DNA from: Bacteroidales bacterium
GTDB taxonomy: Bacteria; Bacteroidota; Bacteroidia; Bacteroidales; JAADJA01
NCBI GenBank assembly: GCA_030596605.1
Contig: JAUVJI010000011.1
Coordinates: 1 to 49,624 of the forward strand
Direction of reading: 5' to 3'
DNA length: 49,624 bases
A model generated the notes under the pieces. The model saw only the letters and a program-made list of their open reading frames with translations, was not told the DNA's origin and searched no databases. Made by a program: the position numbers and the translations under genes. Shown piece after piece: positions 39,317-48,825 of this stretch; within the stretch, counting starts at the first letter, position 1; each line of letters starts with the position of its first letter.

Positions 39317-41338
39317 TTATTTTACTAATACTTTTTTAGTGATACTTAAAGTATCTGAAATGATATTTAAATAATACACTCCTTTGGCATGTCCGGATAA
39401 ATCAATCTCTATTGCTTCATTATTTAGTGAAATCGATTGCTGAAAAATTATTTCTCCTTTTAAATCAAAAACCTTAATTTTAGATTCAAATAAATATGGT
39501 AAGTTTATTACAAATTTTCCTGTTGTGGGATTAGGGTAAATAATGATTTGTTCTGATCCTTCAATTTCATTGATTTCGGTTTCCGGTAAAACGGTGATAT
39601 AATCTTCCATTATAACCGTATCTACAAAAAGATCATTTGATCCAATCAAAGTAACATCATATAATCCTTCAATGAAATATGTAACTGATGGATTGATTTC
39701 GGTTGATGTTTCAGGTGTGCCTCCTTCGAAATACCACAGATAGTTTATAGGCCCGGGACTACCATATGAATAATTATTAAAGTTTACTGTTTCTCCTTCA
39801 TGTATTAGGGTTTGGTCGGCATTAAACAGCACAAACAGGTAAAAAGGATACTCATACCAGACCTTCATGTGTGTAATAAAATTTTCACTCGGTGGAGGAC
39901 CTCCATTCTCAATATGAAGTCCTGGCTCATTATCTCGCTGGTATATCAAATGCATATATTCATCTTCTGGGTTACTTGCAAACACAGGAAAAGCACATTC
40001 ATCAAAAATATGGATCAGGTCAGAGGTCAAATCATAAAAAGATCCCCACAAGTCTCCTTCCATCGTTGATGATCTTGTCCATAAATGCCTATAACTTGCT
40101 GTTCCATTATCAAAAGTTTCTGTTACGGATGACCAGGCAATAATAATTTGGTTGGGATAAAACATAATAATAGTAGGCAAAGTTGAAAGTCCAAGAGATG
40201 GATACCCACCATACTGCCAGGAATATGGCAGTATATCAAGTACACCATTATTATTTATATCCTGCGTCCAGCCAATTAAACTGTAATCTTCTACAAGCTC
40301 TGAATAAGGGCAGGTAACGAAAGCGCATAAAGCATTAAGATTGTTGGAAAAAGTCGGACGGTCTTCATTCCAGTAAACAATCCCATCAGCCCACCAGTCA
40401 TTATGCCCAGTCCAATTCAAAGTGTCTGAAATAATTGCTGTCACTGCAAATGTTAAATGCACCTTTGAGTTGTACAAATCCATTGTTAATGATTGCGATC
40501 CGGAATTAGCCCAGAATGTATCAACCAGCATAACATTGTGCTCAAAATATGGATAGGGATGTTCCCATATTATAGTTTTTTGCCAACTATCACCTCCGTC
40601 TGTTGATTTCATCAGGATAAGGTCGGTATAATAATCACCGGCCATAAATGCCAGTGTATTGTTTTTGGGTTCGGCCCAACCAAGTGAGAGTTCCGAAAAT
40701 CCAAAATAGTTCTGATTAAAATCAAATTCATGATGCAGAATATCCCAGGTGGTCACGTAATCCAAAGATCTGGAGTACAAAACCTGGCCGGTATTATCCT
40801 GGTAATAATCTTCAAACTGGATGCTATCCATTTTCTTTAGAGCGAGCAGATGAATGACTTCATCGGAATTACCTGTGGTTACAATTTGAGGGGAATACAA
40901 TTTCTCAAATCCAGCCGGCCCCTGGAAAATCATTTCTTCCCAATCACCTTCCCCTTTGGTCATCCTGTAATTGATGATTAATCCGTTTTCACCTTCCGAT
41001 ACCACAATTTCACCATCCTCTCCAAATTTGGTATAGCTGGGATTCCTCGCTGACACATTTGCGATAGATTGTGTTGGATAAGGGCCCCAGTTATCACCAT
41101 CGAAATAATTATACCCGATTTCCATTTCTTCCCATCCATATAAGTCAAACGACATGTTCCACGTAGCGCCTATTGTCCCATCAGGAAAATAATAAATCCG
41201 GCTTTGCATGGATCGGGTGGTTTGAACATCATACCATGTAGTTCCAATGATTTCTTCTTCAGGAGTTTGGATTTGATCCTGAGAATACCCGCAAAGAATA
41301 CATGTAAGAAAGGCTGTAAAAAGAATCTGGGCTTTCAT
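39317..41338 (-). CDS. T9SS secreted sialidase-like repeat protein, array member 3
   Basis: 673 residues with a signal peptide (MKAQILFTAFLTCILCGYSQ). The array signature EEIIGTTWYDVQTTRSMQSRI is followed by NPSYTKFGEDGEIVVSEG, YSRSLDYVTTWDI and KSTDGGDSWQKTIIWEHP. HIFDECAFP follows. There are a PKD-like domain (about 515-590, YLWYFEGGTPETST) and a T9SS domain (about 594-673, IIIYPNPTTGKFVI to ITKKVLVK). It also carries DINNNGVLD, an EF-hand-like calcium-binding loop that could stabilise the fold. Closest relative is the next gene leftwards, suggesting tandem duplication. Confidence 0.82.
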   Translation of the reverse strand: MKAQILFTAFLTCILCGYSQDQIQTPEEEIIGTTWYDVQTTRSMQSRIYYFPDGTIGATWNMSFDLYGWEEMEIGYNYFDGDNWGPYPTQSIANVSARNPSYTKFGEDGEIVVSEGENGLIINYRMTKGEGDWEEMIFQGPAGFEKLYSPQIVTTGNSDEVIHLLALKKMDSIQFEDYYQDNTGQVLYSRSLDYVTTWDILHHEFDFNQNYFGFSELSLGWAEPKNNTLAFMAGDYYTDLILMKSTDGGDSWQKTIIWEHPYPYFEHNVMLVDTFWANSGSQSLTMDLYNSKVHLTFAVTAIISDTLNWTGHNDWWADGIVYWNEDRPTFSNNLNALCAFVTCPYSELVEDYSLIGWTQDINNNGVLDILPYSWQYGGYPSLGLSTLPTIIMFYPNQIIIAWSSVTETFDNGTASYRHLWTRSSTMEGDLWGSFYDLTSDLIHIFDECAFPVFASNPEDEYMHLIYQRDNEPGLHIENGGPPPSENFITHMKVWYEYPFYLFVLFNADQTLIHEGETVNFNNYSYGSPGPINYLWYFEGGTPETSTEINPSVTYFIEGLYDVTLIGSNDLFVDTVIMEDYITVLPETEINEIEGSEQIIIYPNPTTGKFVINLPYLFESKIKVFDLKGEIIFQQSISLNNEAIEIDLSGHAKGVYYLNIISDTLSITKKVLVK

Positions 41339-41348
41339 AATACAAGTA

Positions 41349-43199
41349 TTATTTAATGATCATTTTTTTCGTAACCTCTACACTTCCTGCTTTAACCGTA
41401 TAGAAATAAATACCAGGACTTAAATTTGCTCCGTTTATTGAAATCTTATTCAGGCTCGGCTTTGAATAGCCTATATCTTTTTCATGCATTTTTTGCCCCA
41501 TCATATTTTTTATAACCAATTGAAGGTGACAGGCTTTTCTCAGGTTTATATTTATATAGGAGTAATCGTTAAAAGGATTGGGATAATTTTGAGAAACATC
41601 CTCATTTAAAATAAATGGCTGAGGTTCTTTTTCAAAGGTAATTTCATCCTTGAGCACTTTCATAAACATGATTTTGTTTTCATGCCATGGATGTTGCCAC
41701 CATACGGCAGCCCCCGGGATATCATCTGCCTGGTATAACATGTAAATATATTCATCAGAATTTTTTGCACAGGCAGGATACACACATTCAGTAAAATAAT
41801 AGTTTATACCGGATGTTAAATCATGAAAGCTACTCCATGTATTACCTCCGTCAACAGACTTTCGTGACCAGAGATGCCTGTAATTTTTAATACCGTTGTC
41901 GTAAGTTTCGGTAATGGATGAATAAATCAAATAAAAATGGTTTTGTTCATCAATGATCAGTTGTGGCATACTTGACAAACCCTGATAATACAATGCAATA
42001 TTATTCAGAAAAGTTAGCTGCCCATCGCCATCCACATCTTGCGACCATCCTATCAGGTTATAGTCCTGGATCATTTCCGATCCTGGTTCGCCATAAGGGC
42101 TAAGGGCATTGAGATCATCTGAAAACGCCGGCATATTCTCATTCCAGTAGCCAATACCGTCTACCCATGGAAACCCAATTGCGTATTCCGGTTGATATAA
42201 TGACCTGTTTATTCCAAAAGCAACATGTACCATCCCGTTAACATCCATTGCTACCGAATGTGTTGCATCTACACAATAAAAAGTATCGGTTGTCATGCCA
42301 AAATGAAGGAAAGGATAAGGATTGTTCCATATTATAGTTTTATTAAAATATTTCCCCCCATCAGTCGATTTCATAAGAAACATATCAGATGATTCTATTC
42401 CGACTACGAATGCCAATGTATCTCCCCTGGGTTGTGCCCACATCATAATATCTCCGGAAAGTGCCCAATATTCATTTGAAGTCATTCCGTCCAATATAAC
42501 ATTTTCTATATCCCAGGTTAACCCGCCATCCGTTGACTTGGAATATAAGATGGCCCCCTGCATTCCCTGATAATTATAATCCGGCCAGGAGCATACCAGT
42601 AAATGAATCCGGTTGTGATCCGTACCACTGGTGATAGTGTTATTCCATACCAGGGGAGGGCATCCGGCAGGTCCTTCGAACACAGAATATGACCAGTCAC
42701 CTATCCCTTTATTTTGACGGGTATATATTAAAAGGTCGGAACCATAAGTGTGTGAAACCACCATTTCTCCGTTTTCACCGAGAGGAGCATATGATGGCCA
42801 TCCACACCATTGTGTTTCAATTCTCTCTTCAGGCCAGTCATCCCAGGTATTTCCATCAAAATAATTGTATCCGGTCCCCCGGTCTGGAAACGCTGATGAC
42901 GACATACCTCTTATCCAGGTTGCCCCTATTGTTCCATCTTCATATAAATAAACCCTGCTATCCGTAGATCCGTTTGCCTGATTATCAGTTACTGTATTTC
43001 CAATTTGCTCTTCTTCTGAATAAAATTGGGTTGATTTAACAATGGGATAATCCTTTTTTACAATTGGAGTGGTTTGGGGTTTTGACTTATCAATTATTAT
43101 CCCCATTTCTCTTTTTTCCTTTGAGGAAACTGCCCTGTTCTGGGCTATTCCCGGAACTAATATCCCAAGAATACAAACAATAAACATAAACTTTTTCAT
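41349..43199 (-). CDS. T9SS secreted sialidase-like protein, divergent array member 2
   Basis: 616 residues. The signal peptide MKKFMFIVCILGILVPGIAQ is followed by an extra linker of about 40 residues (KSKPQTTPIVKKDYPIVKST) not seen in its neighbours. The body keeps the array pattern (EEEQIGNTVTDNQANGSTDSRV, YSKSTDGGLTWDI, KSTDGGKYFNKTIIWNNP) and a calcium-loop-like DVDGDGQL. It has no PKD domain: the propeller passes straight into a T9SS domain (about 535-616, VSQNYPNPFNDYSYININL to VTKKMIIK) of the more common 'YPNPF' subtype. It is first in the four-gene run, with a terminator (43245-43276) upstream. Confidence 0.8.
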   Translation of the reverse strand: MKKFMFIVCILGILVPGIAQNRAVSSKEKREMGIIIDKSKPQTTPIVKKDYPIVKSTQFYSEEEQIGNTVTDNQANGSTDSRVYLYEDGTIGATWIRGMSSSAFPDRGTGYNYFDGNTWDDWPEERIETQWCGWPSYAPLGENGEMVVSHTYGSDLLIYTRQNKGIGDWSYSVFEGPAGCPPLVWNNTITSGTDHNRIHLLVCSWPDYNYQGMQGAILYSKSTDGGLTWDIENVILDGMTSNEYWALSGDIMMWAQPRGDTLAFVVGIESSDMFLMKSTDGGKYFNKTIIWNNPYPFLHFGMTTDTFYCVDATHSVAMDVNGMVHVAFGINRSLYQPEYAIGFPWVDGIGYWNENMPAFSDDLNALSPYGEPGSEMIQDYNLIGWSQDVDGDGQLTFLNNIALYYQGLSSMPQLIIDEQNHFYLIYSSITETYDNGIKNYRHLWSRKSVDGGNTWSSFHDLTSGINYYFTECVYPACAKNSDEYIYMLYQADDIPGAAVWWQHPWHENKIMFMKVLKDEITFEKEPQPFILNEDVSQNYPNPFNDYSYININLRKACHLQLVIKNMMGQKMHEKDIGYSKPSLNKISINGANLSPGIYFYTVKAGSVEVTKKMIIK

Positions 43200-43244
43200 A
43201 ACCTACTTTTTTAAAAAATATAATTTCTATAAAATTAGTAAAAA

Positions 43245-43276
43245 GATCCCGGTAATCCAAATTAACTCCCGGGATC
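43245..43276 (-). terminator. Terminator between array members 1 and 2
   Basis: GATCCCGG (43245-43252) and CCGGGATC (43269-43276) enclose a 16-base loop. On the minus strand TTTTTACT follows. It lies 20 bases after the stop of the gene at 43297 and separates it from the four-gene run. Confidence 0.6.
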
Positions 43277-43296
43277 TGCATCCGTTCCTACTGGGT

Positions 43297-45294
43297 TTAG
43301 TGTTGAACTGCAACTTTCTTTGTTATCGTTGTGCTTTCGCTTTTTATTCTGATAAAATAAATACCGTCATCATAATTGGTCAAATCAATCTTTAGAATTT
43401 GATCTTCCACATTTAAATATTCTTCTTGTAATATATTTTTGCCAAGGATATTGTAAACTTCAATCTTAATTTCGTTAGACTCATAATGACTTAAATTGAT
43501 ATAATAAATACCTTTGGAAGGGTTTGGAGAAATACTGATACTCTTTGTATGATGGATATCAGCTACAGAAGTTAAAGGATAAACCGTGATGTAATCAGCT
43601 TTATATTCAAGTGAAGGACTTACACCATTATCTGCAGTCAATCCTACATCATAAGTTCCGGGATTATTATAAACAACTAATGGATTAATATCGGTACTGG
43701 TTTCGGGGTTACCATCTTCAAATTCCCAGCTGAATAAAAAGGGATAAGGACACCCGCAAGATAGATTTTGAAAGTAAACCGTATCTCCTTCAAATATACT
43801 ATCCTGATTTATTCTAAAGTCAACAAATACTGATTTTTCGCCACCCTTTGTTTCATAAATAGGTACTTCCATATATCGAATGGAGTTTTCAGAATAAATT
43901 GGGTTGTCGCCAAATACTGATAATCCGGGCCAATTATCAGTCTGATAAGTTAAATGTAAATTATCATCAACTCTATTAGCTGAAATTGGATAAACACACT
44001 CATCAAAAATGTGTATTAAATCTGATGTAAGGTCAAAAAATTCTCCCCATTGGCAATTCAAATCTATTGAGGTACGCGCCCACAAATGTCTGTAATTTTC
44101 TGTACCTGTATTATAAGTTTCGGTTACAGAGCTATATATAAGGAAAACCCTGTTATAATCATCAATAATTAAATTGGGCATAGTTGACAAACCTAATGAT
44201 GGGTAGTATGCAGGAGGTAAAATATCAAGTGTTCCATTAGCATTAATATCATAAGACCATCCAATTAAATTATCACAAACACTTAAAGAATCGGGATTAA
44301 GGCTGTTCATAGTATTTATAAATCCTGGCATATCTTCACGCCAATAGGCAATACCATCTGCATACGGATCATACCAAAGAGTATCCTGAAGAGTTGATGA
44401 AAACACCTTGCTCAATCCAAAAGCAACATGAGCCATTTCATTATTATCAAAAGTAACCGTCATTCCTCCACCATTACAATAAAATGTATCCGAATCGAAT
44501 GAGAATATTTCAAACATCGGGTAAGGATGTTCCCAGATAACTGTCTTTTGCCAGGTATCTCCTCCATCTGTAGATTTCATTAATATTAGGTCAGTTAAAT
44601 AATCTCCGGCAATAAATGCAATTGCATCTTCTTTTGGTTCGGCCCAGCAATAAGAGCCGATAGTAAATCCCAAATACTGATCTGGCCCAAGGCCGGGAAC
44701 CTGCTGATTGATATCCCATGTTTGGCCTCCGTCACTTGAACGGGCATAGTGAATAAACCCTCTGGTTGGTTGGGCATTTGTTGGAGTAAATGATTCATCC
44801 GGATCTAAATACAACAATTGAATAACCGAATGATCAACACCAGAAGTAACAACCACCGGATGTTTATAGCCTGTGCCGGGGAAGTAACCTTCTGTCCAAT
44901 TGCCTGTCCCTTTTTCTTCCCTGTAGCTAATATACAAACCATCATTCCCCTGAGAAACACACATTTCTCCGCTTTCAAGATAGGCTGTATAAGATGGATT
45001 AATTGCCCAGCCAGAAGTGATTGACTGCCACGGGTAAGGCCCCCACATGTTACCGTCATAATAATTATACCCGATTCCCATATCCGGGAAATTCGGAAAA
45101 TTCATTCCCATATTCCATACGGCTCCGATGGTACCATCATCATAATAAAAAATCCTGTTTTGCATGGTTCGCCAGGATTGTAGATCATAGAAAGTGTTGC
45201 CAATTATTTCTTCAGTGGGCGTTAATACTTCATCCTGACCCAAACTAAAGATTGTTATCAGGAGAGCGATAAAAAGTAAATTTAGCTTTTTCAT
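43297..45294 (-). CDS. T9SS secreted sialidase-like repeat protein, array member 1
   Basis: 665 residues from the ATG at 45294. The TTG at 45303 would add three. The signal peptide is MKKLNLLFIALLITIFSLGQ. The body has EEIIGNTFYDLQSWRTMQNRI, NPSYTAYLESGEMCVSQG, YARSSDGGQTWDI, KSTDGGDTWQKTVIWEHP, a calcium-loop-like DINANGTLD and HIFDECVYP. A PKD-like domain (about 505-583, FSWEFEDGNPETST) and a T9SS domain (about 588-665, ISISPNPSKGIYYI to ITKKVAVQ) follow. It is transcribed alone, closed by its own terminator. The LytTR-like repeat at 45434-45469 lies about 140-175 bases upstream of its start. Confidence 0.82.
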   Translation of the reverse strand: MKKLNLLFIALLITIFSLGQDEVLTPTEEIIGNTFYDLQSWRTMQNRIFYYDDGTIGAVWNMGMNFPNFPDMGIGYNYYDGNMWGPYPWQSITSGWAINPSYTAYLESGEMCVSQGNDGLYISYREEKGTGNWTEGYFPGTGYKHPVVVTSGVDHSVIQLLYLDPDESFTPTNAQPTRGFIHYARSSDGGQTWDINQQVPGLGPDQYLGFTIGSYCWAEPKEDAIAFIAGDYLTDLILMKSTDGGDTWQKTVIWEHPYPMFEIFSFDSDTFYCNGGGMTVTFDNNEMAHVAFGLSKVFSSTLQDTLWYDPYADGIAYWREDMPGFINTMNSLNPDSLSVCDNLIGWSYDINANGTLDILPPAYYPSLGLSTMPNLIIDDYNRVFLIYSSVTETYNTGTENYRHLWARTSIDLNCQWGEFFDLTSDLIHIFDECVYPISANRVDDNLHLTYQTDNWPGLSVFGDNPIYSENSIRYMEVPIYETKGGEKSVFVDFRINQDSIFEGDTVYFQNLSCGCPYPFLFSWEFEDGNPETSTDINPLVVYNNPGTYDVGLTADNGVSPSLEYKADYITVYPLTSVADIHHTKSISISPNPSKGIYYINLSHYESNEIKIEVYNILGKNILQEEYLNVEDQILKIDLTNYDDGIYFIRIKSESTTITKKVAVQH

Positions 45295-45433
45295 AATGTG
45301 CAAGTTTGGTTAATAAATCCATTATTGTTTTGATGAGATTTACATCTCAAAGTTCGGTTTAAACAGAAGAATGGTTATAGTGGTAAAATAAATTCCGACG
45401 AATATATAAAAACTTTCGATATAAGTCAATGGT

Positions 45434-45469
45434 AAATCAGTTAACGGTGGAAAAAAATCAGTTAACGGT
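45434..45469. promoter_or_regulatory. LytTR-like twin direct repeat
   Basis: AAATCAGTTAACGGT occurs identically at 45434-45448 and 45455-45469, 21 bases apart, two helical turns. The core TCAGTTAAC matches eight of nine positions of the LytTR consensus [TA][AC][CA]GTTN[AG][TG], and the cores are 12 bases apart, the spacing known for LytTR regulators. The reverse strand (ACCGTTAAC) matches equally well, so orientation is open. It could control the T9SS array, hutU, or both. Confidence 0.5.
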
Positions 45470-45639
45470 TATTGGTAAATAGGTTGAATTGCAATGAGTA
45501 AATGGGGATAGAGGGAATAAGGGAGTTTCAGATACAGAGATAAAAAATGTTTAAAATAAAATACACCAATATCCATCAGTCTCAATCAATCTCAAAAAAT
45601 TCTATCAATATCCATATAACTTCACTTGAATAATTATTG

Positions 45640-45647
45640 TAATTTTG
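45640..45647 (+). promoter_or_regulatory. -7 box before hutU
   Basis: TAATTTTG matches TAnnTTTG exactly, 33 bases before the hutU ATG. No TTTG is found 19-21 bases upstream, so the promoter may need an activator. Confidence 0.4.
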
Positions 45648-45680
45648 ACTACTCATTTTTATCTATAAAAGACAAGTATA

Positions 45681-47693
45681 ATGGAACTAATAGATTTCCA
45701 AAAAGCCATTTTAGAGGGCATTCCTGAAGAACTTCCCAAACCCAAGTCCTATAACAGGAACATCAATCATGCCCCTAAACGAAAAGATATTTTAACAGCT
45801 GATGAAAAAAAGCTGGCCATTAAAAATGCATTGCGGTATTTTAATCCAAAACACCATGAAACACTGGGGCCGGAATTTAAAAAAGAACTGGATAAGTTTG
45901 GCCGGATTTACATGTACAGGTTCAGGCCGGATTATAAAATTTTTGCCCGAAGTATTAATGAATTCCCGCACAAATCAAAACAGGCAGCTGCCATCATGGT
46001 GATGTTGAGCAATAACCTTGATGATGCCGTGGCACAACATCCCCATGAATTGATCACCTATGGTGGAAACGGCGCTGTTTTCCAAAACTGGGCTCAATAC
46101 CGCCTTACAATGAAATACCTGGCGGAGATGACAGATGAACAAACACTTGTCTTGTACTCAGGCCATCCAATGGGGTTGTATCCATCGCATAAAGATGCTC
46201 CACGGGTTGTTGTAACCAATGGAATGGTCATTCCCAATTATTCATCGCCGGATCATTGGGAAAAATTCAATGCACTCGGTGTATCACAATACGGACAAAT
46301 GACAGCCGGTTCCTTTATGTATATCGGGCCACAAGGAATTGTCCATGGAACAACCATTACTGTTCTGAATGCAGGGCGAAAAGTCAGTAAATCAGGAGAA
46401 GGCCTGGAAGGAAAATTATTTGTTACATCAGGACTGGGTGGAATGAGCGGTGCACAGCCAAAAGCAGCTAATATTGCCGGTGTAGTAAGCATCACAGCTG
46501 AAGTGAATCCCAGGGCAGCTTACAAACGGTTTGAGCAGGGCTGGGTAGATGGTATAACCCAGAAGGCTGATAAAGCCATTGATGTAGCATTGGATTTTCA
46601 AAAGAAAAAAGAGACCCATTCAATCGCATACCTTGGGAATATCGTTGATCTATTGGAAAGGCTTGCAGAAAGAAATATCCATGTTGATCTTGGTTCGGAC
46701 CAAACATCACTTCATAATCCTTGGGCAGGTGGCTATTATCCTGCAGGATTAACATTTGATGAATCCAATAAGATGATGGCAAAGGATCCTGATGAGTTTA
46801 AAAAGCGGGTACAGGAGTCATTAAGAAGACAGGTTATTGCTATTAATAAACTTACCGAAATTGGGATGTATTTCTTTGACTATGGAAATGCTTTTCTATT
46901 GGAATCAAGCAGAGCCAAAGCAGATATCCTGAAAAAAGATGGTAATTTTAGATATCCCTCCTATGTGCAGGATATTATGGGACCCATGTGTTTCGATTAT
47001 GGATTCGGGCCCTTCCGGTGGGTATGCACTTCATCAAAGCCTGAAGACCTTGATTTAACAGACAATATTGCCATGGAAGTTCTGGAAGAGATAGCAGCTA
47101 CAGCTCCATCTGAAATTTCGCAGCAAATGAAAGACAACATCAAATGGATATCGGAAGCGAAAGAAAACAAGCTGGTGGTAGGTTCACAAGCACGCATACT
47201 TTATGCTGACTGTGAAGGAAGGACTAAAATCGCAACTGCTTTTAACAAAGCCATCAAAGAGAGAAAAGTATCTGCTCCTGTTGTTTTGGGTCGTGACCAT
47301 CATGATGTTTCCGGGACAGATTCACCTTATCGTGAAACTTCGAATATTTATGACGGATCGCAATTTACTGCTGACATGGCCATTCAGAATGTGATCGGTG
47401 ATTCATTCAGGGGAGCAACATGGGTTTCCATACACAATGGTGGTGGCGTCGGCTGGGGAGAAGTGATCAATGGTGGATTCGGTATGCTGCTGGATGGATC
47501 GGAAGATGCAGACAGGCGATTAAGAATGATGCTTTACTGGGATGTGAATAACGGGATATCAAGGCGTAGCTGGGCACGGAACGAAGGAGCGATATTTGCC
47601 ATTAAAAGGGCAATGGAAGCAGAACCAAACCTTAAGGTTACCATCCCTAATCTGGCAAATGATAAAATGATTGATAAATTATTTGACATTTGA
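45681..47693 (+). CDS. hutU: Urocanate hydratase
   Basis: 670 residues, the longer urocanase form; classic proteobacterial enzymes are about 555. It converts urocanate to imidazolone propionate in histidine breakdown, with tightly bound NAD. Supporting motifs are LYSGHPMGLYPSHKDAPRV, the NAD-binding FVTSGLGGMSGAQPKAANIAG region (about 247-267), DLGSDQTSLHNPWAGGYYP, the catalytic-cysteine segment DIMGPMCFDYGFGPFRW, and SIHNGGGVGWGEVINGGFG. The start MELIDFQKAILEGIPEELP is usual for this group. No other hut genes are in the window. The next gene follows after 45 bases. Confidence 0.95.
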   Translation: MELIDFQKAILEGIPEELPKPKSYNRNINHAPKRKDILTADEKKLAIKNALRYFNPKHHETLGPEFKKELDKFGRIYMYRFRPDYKIFARSINEFPHKSKQAAAIMVMLSNNLDDAVAQHPHELITYGGNGAVFQNWAQYRLTMKYLAEMTDEQTLVLYSGHPMGLYPSHKDAPRVVVTNGMVIPNYSSPDHWEKFNALGVSQYGQMTAGSFMYIGPQGIVHGTTITVLNAGRKVSKSGEGLEGKLFVTSGLGGMSGAQPKAANIAGVVSITAEVNPRAAYKRFEQGWVDGITQKADKAIDVALDFQKKKETHSIAYLGNIVDLLERLAERNIHVDLGSDQTSLHNPWAGGYYPAGLTFDESNKMMAKDPDEFKKRVQESLRRQVIAINKLTEIGMYFFDYGNAFLLESSRAKADILKKDGNFRYPSYVQDIMGPMCFDYGFGPFRWVCTSSKPEDLDLTDNIAMEVLEEIAATAPSEISQQMKDNIKWISEAKENKLVVGSQARILYADCEGRTKIATAFNKAIKERKVSAPVVLGRDHHDVSGTDSPYRETSNIYDGSQFTADMAIQNVIGDSFRGATWVSIHNGGGVGWGEVINGGFGMLLDGSEDADRRLRMMLYWDVNNGISRRSWARNEGAIFAIKRAMEAEPNLKVTIPNLANDKMIDKLFDI

Positions 47694-47738
47694 GTAATAT
47701 CCAAAGCCAACATCTAAACTTTTATAAATTTATTATTC

Positions 47739-48644
47739 ATGGACTTACTTAATCCTAAACATTTTGAATTTTTAAAATCAATTTCTATTTTTAAAAACCT
47801 GACAGAAGATGAACTTCAACATATAATAAAACAAGTACAAACCAGGGAAATTCCGGAGAACGAACTGGTCTTTGCCAGGCTTGAAAGGGAGGAAGTTTTA
47901 TACATCGTACGCTATGGCAAATTGAAGCTCGAACTGGCTGGAAATGATGACAAATATTTTGAAAAGGGAGATGTTTTTGGTGAACTTGCAGTAATCAATA
48001 ATAACCTCAGGACAGGTACCATAAAAGCAATTGAACCATCCTTGTTGTTTAGTCTTAATGGAAAGGATTTATTGAATGAAGACATAATCCCTTCAACAAT
48101 CTCCATTAAAATTTTCATTGAACTTGCCAAAATGATCTCGTCTTACCTGACGAATGCACAGAATACATCAACTTACAGTTTGATAGAACAAGGTGAAAAC
48201 GATTTTGTGGAATTCAAATCAACCCTGCGATGGAATCTTTTCACAAAGAAATTTGACAAAGAAATTGAAAACGCAGCCATTAAAACCATTGCTGCTTTTC
48301 TTAATTCATCTGGAGGAACTTTGATCATAGGCGTTGATGATAAAAAAGAAATACTTGGATTGACCAATGATAAGTTCAAGGATGATGACCACTGTTTGCT
48401 TCATTTAACAAAACTTGTCCAGGACCGGATCAGTATGCAACACACCCGGTTTGTTACCGCCAACATTGAGCAATCAAATGGCCTTAAAATTCTCAGGGTT
48501 GATATTAAGCCGGCCAACGAACCGGCCTATGTCAATCATAATAATGATGAAATTTTCTATATCCGAAGCGGGCCTTCAACCGCCCAACTCAGGGTAAGCG
48601 AAATTTATGATTACATTCATTCCAGGTTTTACAAATCCGGATAA
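47739..48644 (+). CDS. Cyclic-nucleotide-binding/AlbA_2 (Schlafen-like) fusion protein
   Basis: 301 residues, two domains. Residues about 10-130 are a cyclic-nucleotide-binding fold: IFKNLTEDELQHIIKQVQ, then the phosphate-binding cassette KGDVFGELAVINNNLRTGTIKA, which keeps GELA and the cassette arginine, so ligand binding is plausible. Residues about 145-270 are an AlbA_2/Schlafen-type domain: GENDFVEFKSTLRWNL, AIKTIAAFLNSSGGTLIIGVDD, then IFYIRSGPSTAQL. AlbA_2 domains occur in putative transcription regulators and in some nucleic-acid-cleaving Schlafens. No DNA-binding helix-turn-helix of the CRP type and no nearby nucleotide cyclase is seen. Role is unknown; a ligand-gated regulator or effector is inference. 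Confidence 0.8.
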   Translation: MDLLNPKHFEFLKSISIFKNLTEDELQHIIKQVQTREIPENELVFARLEREEVLYIVRYGKLKLELAGNDDKYFEKGDVFGELAVINNNLRTGTIKAIEPSLLFSLNGKDLLNEDIIPSTISIKIFIELAKMISSYLTNAQNTSTYSLIEQGENDFVEFKSTLRWNLFTKKFDKEIENAAIKTIAAFLNSSGGTLIIGVDDKKEILGLTNDKFKDDDHCLLHLTKLVQDRISMQHTRFVTANIEQSNGLKILRVDIKPANEPAYVNHNNDEIFYIRSGPSTAQLRVSEIYDYIHSRFYKSG

Positions 48645-48792
48645 TTTAGGCTATATAGCCAAAGCTGCCAAATTTTTAAAAACAAAATATTTGTATTAAT
48701 GTGACAATTTGAAAAATCAATTATTCAGAAAATATAATACTATTTATCTTTTAATAAAAAGTTTGGTAATAGAAAGGTTCCCTTTGAGAGAA

Positions 48793-48825
48793 CCAGAGGA
48801 TGGCGGTTTGTTCGCCATCCTCCGG
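48793..48825 (-). terminator. Strong hairpin between convergent genes
   Basis: GAGGATGGCG (48796-48805) and CGCCATCCTC (48813-48822) enclose a 7-base loop, with the stem extended by a CC/GG pair beyond a mismatch. It lies just after the stop of the minus-strand T9SS gene. On that strand a second GGTTC/GAACC hairpin follows instead of a long T-run. Confidence 0.6.

Larger units (their letters stand above)
45295..45680. other. Divergent intergenic region between T9SS array and hutU
   Basis: A 386-base AT-rich gap. It holds a 15-bp direct repeat (45434-45469), a -7-like box (45640-45647) before hutU, and repeated TGGTAAAT words flanking the direct repeat. I see no tRNA, small gene or strong hairpin. 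No exact -7 box is found for the leftward gene. Confidence 0.55.

Noticed and set aside
35345-45294. Polysaccharide utilisation locus
   Set aside because: No SusC/SusD pair, no glycoside hydrolase catalytic motif and no hybrid sensor are present; only T9SS propeller-type proteins.
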